Source: Acidovorax_G lacteus (GTDB lineage Bacteria > Pseudomonadota > Gammaproteobacteria > Burkholderiales > Burkholderiaceae_C). From it: a DNA stretch of 64,000 nt. Under the pieces are notes generated by a model. The model saw only the letters and a program-made list of their open reading frames with translations. It searched no databases and had not been told where the DNA came from. The stretch is from assembly GCF_039540375.1 (NCBI RefSeq), contig NZ_BAABEX010000009.1, positions 56,637 to 120,636 on the forward strand, in the 5' to 3' direction. Position numbers and translations under genes: made by a program. Shown here one piece after another: positions 26,128 to 33,284 of this stretch (position 1 is its first letter; each line of letters opens with the position of its first letter).

Positions 26128-26877
26128 TCAGGCCTGGGGCGTCGCGCCCACGCCGTCGGTAGGCGGCGTGGGCGCATCGGCCGCCGCCGCGGCAACCCGC
26201 CGCGGGCGCCCGGGGCGGGCGCGCTGCAAGCGGCGGGGGCTGTGGGCCTGCAATTGCGCCAGAAACGCCGGACTGCCCAAGGCCCAGCCGTGCAGGGCGC
26301 TATCGGCCAGCGCCTGCCGCTCGGCCGACGAGAGACCGGCCTGCACGCGTGCGTCGTAGGCCGCCTCGCGCGCAAACGGCGTGTTGCCCAGCGCCCACCA
26401 GATGGCATGCGGTGTGAGCATGCGCTCGCTCTGCAGCCCGCGCCAGTGGCGGTGGCTGGACCAGCGGTAGTCGGCCGGTTCGGCCACCAGCCCGGCCTGC
26501 ACCGGGTGCCAGTCCAGGTGCGCCATGCAAGGCAGCAGCCAAGTGTCGGCCTCGATCACGGTGGAGCGGTAGCGGCCCTCCCACAGGGTGCCGGTGCGCC
26601 CGTGGCGGCGGTTGAACTGGCGTACATAGGCCCGGCCCAGGGCCTGGATGGTGCGCGGCAGCGCCGTGGCATCGGTCGGCGTGAGCAGCAGGTGCAGGTG
26701 GTCGTCCATGAGCACATATGCGTGCAGCGCTACCTGGTGGGCGTCTGCGGCCGCCGCCAGATGTGCCAGCAGCGCGCTGCGGTCGGCATCGTCTAGTACG
26801 ATGGGCTGGCGGTTGTTGCCCCGCAGGATCACGTGGTGCACCAGGCCCGGCAGGCAAAGGCGTGGCAGGCGGGCCAT
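26128..26877 (-). CDS. REP-associated tyrosine transposase (RAYT, Y1 superfamily)
   Basis: A 249-residue single-copy RAYT-type transposase. Recognisable features are the N-terminal MARLPRLCLPGLVHHVILRGNN, the HUH metal motif in DDHLHLLLTP, the catalytic-Tyr helix region (RAYVRQFNRRHGRTGTLWEGRYRS) and HLDWHPVQAGLV-DYRWSSHRHW. RAYTs process REP hairpins and are usually domesticated and vertically inherited rather than flanked by insertion-sequence ends. The C-terminal ~40 residues are Pro/Ala/Arg-rich and probably disordered. It starts 12 bp after the methyltransferase stop. Candidate substrates are the bipartite hairpin repeats. Confidence 0.88.
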   Translation of the reverse strand: MARLPRLCLPGLVHHVILRGNNRQPIVLDDADRSALLAHLAAAADAHQVALHAYVLMDDHLHLLLTPTDATALPRTIQALGRAYVRQFNRRHGRTGTLWEGRYRSTVIEADTWLLPCMAHLDWHPVQAGLVAEPADYRWSSHRHWRGLQSERMLTPHAIWWALGNTPFAREAAYDARVQAGLSSAERQALADSALHGWALGSPAFLAQLQAHSPRRLQRARPGRPRRVAAAAADAPTPPTDGVGATPQA

Positions 26878-26889
26878 GGTGCGGCGGGG

Positions 26890-27801
26890 TCAGCGGGGCT
26901 CGGCAGCGGTGGTGGGTTCCGCCACCCCTTCAGCGGCCGGGGCCACGCCAAAGCGGTGGCCGAGCGCTGCGCGCAGGCCGAACTCGTCCAGAAGCGCCTC
27001 CAGCCGCTGCTGGGCAGAGCGCTTGCGCTGGCCGGTGTGGCGCGCCAGGATCAGCTCGTTCTTCAGGCTGTGTTCCCAGCCCACCAGCTCGGTCACCGTG
27101 ACCTGGTAGCCCTGCGCTTCCAGATACAGGCAGCGCAGCACGTTGGTGAGCTGGCTGCCGATTTCGCGCGTATGCAGCGGGTGGCGCCACAGTTCGGCCA
27201 GCGGCGTACGCGCCAGTTGCAGCGCCTTGTGCTGGCGCAGGCAGGCCGCGACTTCGGCCTGGCAACAGGGCACCAGGGCCAGTGCCCGCGCGCGCTTGCG
27301 CAGCGCAAAGGCAATGGCGTCGTCGGTGGCGGTGTCACAGGCATGCAGCGCGGTCACCATGTCGATGCGTTCGGGCAGGCCGCTGGCATCGGCCGATTCG
27401 GCTGCGCTCATGTGCAGGAAGTGCATGCCGCCAAAGCCCAGGCGCTCGGCCAGCGCTGCCGAGCGCTCCACCAGTTCGGCCCGGGTTTCGATGCCGTAGA
27501 TCGATCCGCGCCCGAGCGGCCGAAAGAACAGGTCGTACAGGATGAAGCCCAGGTAGGACTTGCCCGCACCATGGTCGGCCAGTACCGGGGCGTGGCCGCC
27601 CTCGGCCTGCTCGCGCAGCAGCGGCTCGATGAGCTGGAACAGGTGGTACACCTGCTTGAGCTTGCGCCGCGTGTCCTGGTTGAGCCGGCCTTCGCGCGTG
27701 AGGATGTGCAGCTCCTGCAGCAGCGCCACCGACTGTCCGGGGCGCAACTCGGGCAGCGCTTCGTGCAGCGGCGGTGCGGGCGGCGCAGCGCGGCGGCTCA
27801 T
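26890..27801 (-). CDS. SAM-dependent methyltransferase (Methyltransf_32-like)
   Basis: A 303-residue Rossmann methyltransferase. The SAM loop is ADHGAGKSYLGFILYD, followed by a second strand with GIETRAELVE and a PCCQAEVA motif typical of the METTL25/Methyltransf_32 group, where the paired Cys follow motif IV. The first ~75 residues (LLQELHILTREGRLNQDTRRKLKQVYHL) are a helical substrate domain. The substrate is unknown; RNA or small molecules are possible. It overlaps the DUF1415 gene by 4 nt and precedes the RAYT gene. Confidence 0.8.
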   Translation of the reverse strand: MSRRAAPPAPPLHEALPELRPGQSVALLQELHILTREGRLNQDTRRKLKQVYHLFQLIEPLLREQAEGGHAPVLADHGAGKSYLGFILYDLFFRPLGRGSIYGIETRAELVERSAALAERLGFGGMHFLHMSAAESADASGLPERIDMVTALHACDTATDDAIAFALRKRARALALVPCCQAEVAACLRQHKALQLARTPLAELWRHPLHTREIGSQLTNVLRCLYLEAQGYQVTVTELVGWEHSLKNELILARHTGQRKRSAQQRLEALLDEFGLRAALGHRFGVAPAAEGVAEPTTAAEPR

Positions 27802-28424
27802 GCCTGGCCTTTGGGGTGGCCCGGCTCGGCGGTGGCGGCGTGCCGGCTGGCACCCGGGCCCACGTCGAGCGCGGCCCAGCCGGCTGGCCCGAGGTCGGCC
27901 AGCACCTGCATGTTGCGCTCGTAGATGGTTTCGGCTTCGGGGAAAGCCTCGACCGCGCGGTCGATGCTGTCCTCACGCAGCAGGTGCAGCGTGGGGTACG
28001 GCGCCTGGTTGGTGGCGTTGGTCACGTCGTCGGGCTCGGTCTCGGCGAACTGGAAGCGCGGATGGAAGCTCGCGATCTGCAGTTCGCCGCCCAGGTCCAG
28101 GTCTTCGAGCAGCGCGTCGGCGTCTTCGAGGAAGTCGTTGAAATCGAGGAAGTCCTCAAACAGCCGCGGCAGCATGAGCAGCGTGGTGTCGCGTTCGTCG
28201 GCGGGCGTGGCCTGCAGGGCCAGCAGCTCGCGCTGCAGGTCTTCTAGCACGGCGCGCGGCGTGGTGGCCTCGCTCACCACGTAATGGATCTGGCCCTTGG
28301 TGTGCACCGCTTTGGCAAACGGGCAGAGGTTCAGGCCGATCACCGCCCGTTCGAGCCAGCGCACCATGTCGGCCACCACGGTGGCGTGCGAAGGGGTGGC
28401 GTCGGGGGCGGTGTCAGCGGTCAT
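27798..28424 (-). CDS. DUF1415 family protein
   Basis: A 208-residue protein of the uncharacterised DUF1415 family. It shows RWLERAVIGLNLCPFAKAV near the start, the acidic stretch FEDFLDFNDFLEDADALLEDLDL, IASFHPRFQFAETEPDDVTNATN, and APYPTLHLLREDSIDRAV. The invariant Cys in NLCPFA and the His/Pro-rich FHP motif suggest an enzyme or metal site, but none has been assigned. No signal peptide. Translationally coupled to the downstream methyltransferase. Confidence 0.88.
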   Translation of the reverse strand: MTADTAPDATPSHATVVADMVRWLERAVIGLNLCPFAKAVHTKGQIHYVVSEATTPRAVLEDLQRELLALQATPADERDTTLLMLPRLFEDFLDFNDFLEDADALLEDLDLGGELQIASFHPRFQFAETEPDDVTNATNQAPYPTLHLLREDSIDRAVEAFPEAETIYERNMQVLADLGPAGWAALDVGPGASRHAATAEPGHPKGQA

Positions 28425-28591
28425 GGTGTGCGGGAATGTGCAAGGAGACGGCGCAGCGTGGCGCGTGGGCCGGGCGGCCGGGCCAGGGCGCCTGTGGCGA
28501 AAGGCTCTGGATTTTACGCCCCGCCCCGCGCGGCCCCGCAGCCCCAGCACCGCCACCGAGGGCACAGCACGCAGGTCGCAACGCTGCGGCC

Positions 28592-29806
28592 TCAGGTGTC
28601 GAGCAGGCGCCGCCCGGTCAGGCGGTGGTGTTCGCGCAGTGCAAAGCGGTCGGTCATGCCCGCGATGAAGTCGGCCACGCTGCGGGCCGCCTGCGCGGGC
28701 TCGGCTCCTTGCGCCGCCGCCGCATACGCGGGCTTCATTTCGCCAGGCGTGTGCAGGTAGGCGGCAAACAGCTCGCGCACCACCTGCTGCGCGAGAGCCG
28801 TGGTGTCCATCACCTGCGGGTGGCGGTACAGATTGCGGAACAAAAAGCGCTTGAGGACGTGCGATGCCTCGCGCATGGCGGGGCTGAAGCCGACCAGTGG
28901 ACCTGCGCGGCGTGCGGCGTCGGGCGACGCCACGCCTGCGGCTTGCAGCGCAGCGCGCGTGTGGTCGATCACGTCGTACACCTGCGCGCTGAGCATGCGG
29001 CGGATCGACTCGTACAGCCAACGGCGGCGCAGGCCGGCCGCGCCCAGCTGTGGGTGGGCGGCCAGGGCTTCGGCCTTGAAGCGCGTGAACAGGGCCACAT
29101 CGTCCAGCTGCTCGAGCGTGATGAGCCCCGAGCGCACGCCGTCGTCGATGTCGTGCGCGTTGTAGGCAATCTCGTCGGCGAGGTTGCACAGCTGGGCCTC
29201 CAGGCTGGGCTGCTCGCGCCGCAGAAAGCGTGCGCCCACGCCGCCAGGCTCGGTCTGCTCCAGCGCTTCGGCATGCGCGCGCGAGCAGTGCTTGAGGATG
29301 CCCTCGCGCGTCTCGAACGTCAGGTTCAGCCCGTTGTAGTCGGGGTAGCGCTCTTCGAGCGCATCGACCACGCGCAGGCTCTGCAGGTTGTGCTCAAAGC
29401 CGCCCCAGTCGTGCATGCAGCTGTGCAGTGCGTCCTGCCCCGCATGGCCAAACGGTGTGTGCCCCAGGTCGTGGGCCAGCGAGATGGCCTCGACCAGGTC
29501 TTCGTTGAGCTGCAGCGAGCGTGCGATGGACCGGCCAAGCTGCGCGACTTCGAGCGAATGGGTCAGGCGCGTGCGGAACAGGTCGCCCTCGTGGTTGAGG
29601 AACACCTGCGTTTTGTAGACCAGCCGCCGGAAGGCCGTGGAATGCACGATGCGATCGCGGTCACGCTGGTATTCGGTGCGCGTGGGCGCTGGAACTTCCG
29701 GGTGGCGACGGCCGCGGCTGTGCGCCGGATGGCAGGCATAGGCCGCCAGCACACCGGCTCCGGCACTGGATGCCAAATCAGGCTGTGAAGCAGCGAAATT
29801 AAGCAC
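28592..29806 (-). CDS. dgt: Deoxyguanosinetriphosphate triphosphohydrolase-like protein
   Basis: A 404-residue HD-domain protein of the dGTPase family, cleaving dNTPs to nucleoside and triphosphate. The metal ligands are visible: His in RTRLTHSLEVAQ, the HD pair in LAHDLGHTPFGHAG and a late Asp in DEIAYNAHDIDDG. The upstream limit is a GTG at 29806, which lies inside an intergenic repeat copy. An internal GTG about 18 codons in (GVLAAYACHP) is a reasonable alternative start. It follows aroB by 35 bp on the same strand. Confidence 0.9.
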   Translation of the reverse strand: MLNFAASQPDLASSAGAGVLAAYACHPAHSRGRRHPEVPAPTRTEYQRDRDRIVHSTAFRRLVYKTQVFLNHEGDLFRTRLTHSLEVAQLGRSIARSLQLNEDLVEAISLAHDLGHTPFGHAGQDALHSCMHDWGGFEHNLQSLRVVDALEERYPDYNGLNLTFETREGILKHCSRAHAEALEQTEPGGVGARFLRREQPSLEAQLCNLADEIAYNAHDIDDGVRSGLITLEQLDDVALFTRFKAEALAAHPQLGAAGLRRRWLYESIRRMLSAQVYDVIDHTRAALQAAGVASPDAARRAGPLVGFSPAMREASHVLKRFLFRNLYRHPQVMDTTALAQQVVRELFAAYLHTPGEMKPAYAAAAQGAEPAQAARSVADFIAGMTDRFALREHHRLTGRRLLDT

Positions 29807-29828
29807 GAACAGCTATCAAATTAATAGC
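29799..29828. repeat. Partial bipartite hairpin repeat at the dgt start
   Basis: GCTAT (29812-29816) and ATAGC (29824-29828) form the AT-rich hairpin. Only one arm (AAGCACGAACA, 29801-29811) of the GC hairpin is present. The annotated GTG start of dgt (29804-29806) falls in this arm. Confidence 0.65.
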
Positions 29829-29841
29829 ATTCAAGGCAGTG

Positions 29842-30966
29842 TCAATCGGCGCAGCAGGCGTCAATGACCTCGCGCACCAGCGCATCTGGGGCTTCGCGCA
29901 CCTCGGCGCGGCCCGGTTCGGCAATCACCACGAAGCGGATGGAGCCCGCCTCGGACTTCTTGTCCAGGCGCATCCAGGCCAGGTAGCGGCCCGCGTTGTC
30001 GTCGGCATCGATCACCGGCGCGCGGGTGGGCAGGCCCGCGCGGGCCACCAGCGCACGCAGGCGCTGCACGAATGGCGCGTCGACCAGCCCCAGGCGGTGC
30101 GACAGCTCGGCCGCCATGCACATGCCCGCGCCCACGGCTTCGCCATGAAGCCACACGCCATAGCCCATGCCCGCCTCGATGGCATGGCCGAAGGTGTGGC
30201 CAAAGTTGAGGATGGCGCGCAGGCCGGATTCGGTTTCGTCTGCGCCCACCACCGCGGCTTTGATCTCGCAGCTGCGGCGCACCGCGGTGCGCAGCGCGTC
30301 GGCGTCCAGCGCGACCAGTTGGTCCATGGCGCCCTCGAGCCAGTCAAAAAACGCCATGTCGGCGATGGGCCCGTACTTGATCACCTCGGCCAGGCCCGCG
30401 CTGCGCTCCCGCGCGGGCAGAGTGCGCAGGGTATCCAGATCGCACAGCACACGGCGTGGTTGGTAAAACGCGCCGATCATGTTTTTGCCCAGCGGATGGT
30501 TGATGGCCGTCTTGCCACCCACCGACGAATCCACCTGCGCCAGCAGCGTGGTCGGAATCTGCACGAAGGGCACGCCGCGCATGTAGCTGGCGGCGGCAAA
30601 ACCCGTCATGTCGCCCACCACACCGCCCCCCAGTGCGTACAGCACGGTCTTGCGGTCGCACCCGTGCTCCAGCAGCGTGTCAAAAATGCGCTGCAGCGTC
30701 TGCCAGTTCTTGTGCTCTTCGCCATCGGGCAGCAGCACCTCGTGCACCTGGCGATGCCGCTCGTGCAACGCGGCACGCACGGGTGCGAGCCACAGTGGCG
30801 CCACCGTGGTGTTGGTGACCACCACGGCGGCGGACGATGCAGGCAGGCCCTCGTACGAAGAGGCCTGCGCCAGCAGGTCCGCTCCGATGCAGATGTCGTA
30901 ACTGCGCGCCCCCAGGTCAAGGGCAACGCGTTCAGTCGTGAGAGTCAATGGGGCGGTCAAGCTCAT
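29842..30966 (-). CDS. aroB: 3-dehydroquinate synthase AroB
   Basis: A 374-residue NAD- and metal-dependent enzyme converting DAHP to 3-dehydroquinate, the second step of the shikimate pathway. It shows [43 protein letters not shown] and the metal-site [16 protein letters not shown]. The start [19 protein letters not shown] is conserved. It is downstream of aroK on the same strand but separated from it by about 520 bp, whereas the two are usually adjacent. Confidence 0.97.
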   Translation of the reverse strand: MSLTAPLTLTTERVALDLGARSYDICIGADLLAQASSYEGLPASSAAVVVTNTTVAPLWLAPVRAALHERHRQVHEVLLPDGEEHKNWQTLQRIFDTLLEHGCDRKTVLYALGGGVVGDMTGFAAASYMRGVPFVQIPTTLLAQVDSSVGGKTAINHPLGKNMIGAFYQPRRVLCDLDTLRTLPARERSAGLAEVIKYGPIADMAFFDWLEGAMDQLVALDADALRTAVRRSCEIKAAVVGADETESGLRAILNFGHTFGHAIEAGMGYGVWLHGEAVGAGMCMAAELSHRLGLVDAPFVQRLRALVARAGLPTRAPVIDADDNAGRYLAWMRLDKKSEAGSIRFVVIAEPGRAEVREAPDALVREVIDACCAD

Positions 30967-31487
30967 GTGGGGTGTTCGGGCTGCAGGGTAAGAAGCGGGA
31001 GGCAGGGCCTGGGACCGGTTCTTAGCGTCTGGCGGTCAGCCGTTCACCAACAGCGGCAATAGCACGCACCGGCGAAGGCTCTTCAGAACTCATCTCGCAC
31101 GGCGCCATACGCCACACACCCTCCGGACCCATCGGTCGATCGCCATTGTGCATGAGCACACAGCGCCATCAGGCGGCCCTTGGCACGGTCTGACCGTCCC
31201 GATGACGATCCCTGGCTTTCCAGCACGCGGAGACTTCATGAGCGGCCTGGTCGGTACGACACGGCCCTCGATCCTCTCGCCACGCTCGGTGCGGATGGGG
31301 GAGGCCATCCCCCGAGCCGAACGGCGCCTGCGGAAAGCAGCAGAAACCCGCGGAGCCCCGGCGGCCAAAGCAGGGGCTTGGGGTGTTCGGCGTGGGGCTG
31401 TGGCCCATCAAGCGGGCCGTCTTACGACCTTGCCGCAGGGATGCGCATGGCCAATGGCCGCTCTCGCGGCATGAAAGCCCCGGCGTC
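30967..31487. other. 521-bp gap between aroK and aroB
   Basis: Several short frames are open on both strands, but none has a ribosome-binding site, a codon pattern like the neighbours or a recognisable family. Visible structure is limited to a GGGGGA...TCCCCC hairpin near 31298 and GGGGTGTTCGG occurring twice (about 30969 and 31380) in direct orientation. It may be a decayed insertion that separated aroK from aroB. Confidence 0.5.
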
Positions 31488-32045
31488 TCAGCCCGCCTCA
31501 GGGCCCACTGGAGACTCTTCGGACGCGCCGAGCTCTAGTTGCATGAGCAGTGTGTTGACGAGCGAGGACACCGTAGGCCGCCCGGTCTCCATCACATAGC
31601 GCGCCACCTCGCGGTACAGCGGATCGCGGTCCCGGTACAGTTCCTTGAGCTTGGCCAGCGGATCGGCCACCTGCATCAGCGGTCGACTGTCGTCGTGCGC
31701 AATGCGGCGGTGGATCTCTTCGGGCACCGCATGCAGGTACACCACAGGCGGACCCGCCTTCAGCAAGGCGCGGTTGTCGGGCCGCACCACAGCCCCGCCA
31801 CCTGTTGACAGCACATAGGGTGCAGGGCGCCGCAACAGGTCCGCAAGGATCTGGGTTTCCAGGTCCCGGAAGGCAGGTTCGCCGTGCTGCTGGAAGAACT
31901 GCTTGATCGAGCATCCGATCTCTCGCTCGATCGCATGGTCGCAGTCCAGGAACGTGCCCCCCATGCGGCGGGCCAACTGACGGCCAATCGTGGTCTTGCC
32001 AGAACCAGGCATACCCACGAGCACACAGCGCAAATGCTTGTTCAT
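31488..32045 (-). CDS. aroK: Shikimate kinase AroK
   Basis: A 185-residue P-loop kinase phosphorylating shikimate at O3. Walker A is GMPGSGKTTIG, the shikimate/Mg site is FLDCDHAIE, followed by LSTGGGAVVRPDNR and the lid Arg in DDSRPLMQ. The ATG at 32045 (MNKHLRCVLVG) is preferred because the family core begins there. An in-frame ATG at 32105 overlaps the upstream stop (TGATG) and would translate through the terminator hairpin, adding 20 unsupported residues. No strong ribosome-binding site precedes 32045. Confidence 0.94.
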   Translation of the reverse strand: MNKHLRCVLVGMPGSGKTTIGRQLARRMGGTFLDCDHAIEREIGCSIKQFFQQHGEPAFRDLETQILADLLRRPAPYVLSTGGGAVVRPDNRALLKAGPPVVYLHAVPEEIHRRIAHDDSRPLMQVADPLAKLKELYRDRDPLYREVARYVMETGRPTVSSLVNTLLMQLELGASEESPVGPEAG

Positions 32046-32050
32046 AGGAT

Positions 32051-32075
32051 GAAAAAACCCCGCCGAGGCGGGGTT
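32051..32075 (-). terminator. Intrinsic terminator between pil operon and aroK
   Basis: On the minus strand AACCCCGCC, a 2-nt turn and GGCGGGGTT form a perfect 9-bp stem running straight into TTTTTT. It follows the Ig-like lipoprotein stop (32105) by about 30 nt. Its U-run ends 6 nt before the preferred aroK start codon. Confidence 0.85.
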
Positions 32076-32104
32076 GTGGGATACATGATCCAGAGATCGC
32101 TCCA

Positions 32105-33274
32105 TCAGGGGCAGGCAGCACCCGTGTCGCGGATGACCAGCGTGGCGTTCTTGGCCACACCGGTCTGATCAAACACCTGCACCACGATGGTCTGGTCACC
32201 CGTCACGCAACGGTTGCCCTGCGAGCCCACCTTCAGCGTCAGTTTGGTGTTGTCCGAAGAGATCTCCGGACGAACCAGGGTCTGGTTGGCAAGCGGCACC
32301 ACCGGAATGAACGGAGGCACACCGTCGCCCAGCGTGTACACGACATCGGCTGTGCTGGTATCCGCCACTTCCTGGCTCGGCGGCGTGATGATCAATGGCG
32401 TGGACTGGATCGCAGTGGCCGTGACCCCCACGGTCTTGGTGGCGCCGGTGGCATCACGCACCACGAGGCTTGTGCTTCCAACGAGGAGGAGCTGGACGGT
32501 TAGGGTGCGGCCGCTGACCGAAGCCGTAGCAACACTCGGGCTGTTGGACAGCACGGTGTACGGAGCGACGCCGCCCTTGATGTCAAACACGAGAGACGAA
32601 CCAACGCGCCCCGAGCCCGAGGCTGGTGTCACCTCCAGTTCGACCACAGGCGCCGAGCGAACCTCCACGTTGATCGTGACCTTGGCGCCGACGGCGTCGG
32701 TGACCTGAACGGTCGTGCTGCCTGCGGCGACGCCGGTGATGGTGTATTGACCGCTGCTGTTGCCCGAAATTGTCGCGACGCCGTTGTTGGCAGACGAGTA
32801 CGTGTACGGAGCAAAGCCACTCGATACCACGCCCGAACGGGTTTCGTTCGGAAGCAGCACGATAGAACCCGGAATCGTGTTGTTCAGCGGGATCGTGAAG
32901 GTAGACACCTGAATCTCGACGGTCTTGATGCCGTTTTTGTCGGTGAACCATGCCTTGGGCGTCGTTCCCCCGGCGGTACCGGTGCTGCCGCTGTCGATCG
33001 CCGCCAGTGCACGAATTTGCATGATGTTCCCGTCCACCAGCGTGACGCTGATGGCCGGATGGTTCGAAAACACTGCGTAGGGACGATCGCCGCCGCGAAT
33101 TTCAACCGCCGCATAGCCAGCACCGACGGGCACGGTCACAGCACTGATGGGGGGATACACCCGCAATTGGGCGTCGCCAGTCTGATTTCCAGGAAGGCCG
33201 CCGCCTCCGCCACAGGCGCTAAGAAACGCCGCCACCATCACCATCCAGAATTTATAAATTTTCAACATTTGCAT
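32105..33274 (-). CDS. Ig-like-repeat lipoprotein of the pil operon
   Basis: A 389-residue lipoprotein. The signal peptide ends at lipobox LSAC (Cys21), followed by a Gly run. The rest is a string of beta-rich Ig/Big_2-like repeats, recognisable by recurring 'PYTVLSNSPSVATASVSG' and 'TTVQVTDAVGAKVTI' type units (about four copies at ~85-residue spacing). No catalytic motif is seen. It starts 10 bp after pilQ and precedes a strong terminator, so it is probably the last gene of the pilMNOPQ operon. A role in pilus or secretin assembly, or surface adhesion, is inferred from context only. Confidence 0.8.
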   Translation of the reverse strand: MQMLKIYKFWMVMVAAFLSACGGGGGLPGNQTGDAQLRVYPPISAVTVPVGAGYAAVEIRGGDRPYAVFSNHPAISVTLVDGNIMQIRALAAIDSGSTGTAGGTTPKAWFTDKNGIKTVEIQVSTFTIPLNNTIPGSIVLLPNETRSGVVSSGFAPYTYSSANNGVATISGNSSGQYTITGVAAGSTTVQVTDAVGAKVTINVEVRSAPVVELEVTPASGSGRVGSSLVFDIKGGVAPYTVLSNSPSVATASVSGRTLTVQLLLVGSTSLVVRDATGATKTVGVTATAIQSTPLIITPPSQEVADTSTADVVYTLGDGVPPFIPVVPLANQTLVRPEISSDNTKLTLKVGSQGNRCVTGDQTIVVQVFDQTGVAKNATLVIRDTGAACP

Positions 33275-33284
33275 TACCCCAGCA

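Noticed and set aside
26128..26877. Classical IS200/IS605 insertion sequence
   Set aside because: The protein is of the RAYT subgroup and no defined left and right element ends or tnpB are seen around it.
31148..31474. Possible small gene in the aroK-aroB gap
   Set aside because: Open frames exist in several registers on both strands; no ribosome-binding site, no codon bias and no family resemblance.
32045..32105. Longer aroK from the overlapping ATG at 32105
   Set aside because: It would translate through a strong intrinsic terminator, and the added residues are not part of the shikimate kinase fold. It remains possible because of the TGATG overlap.
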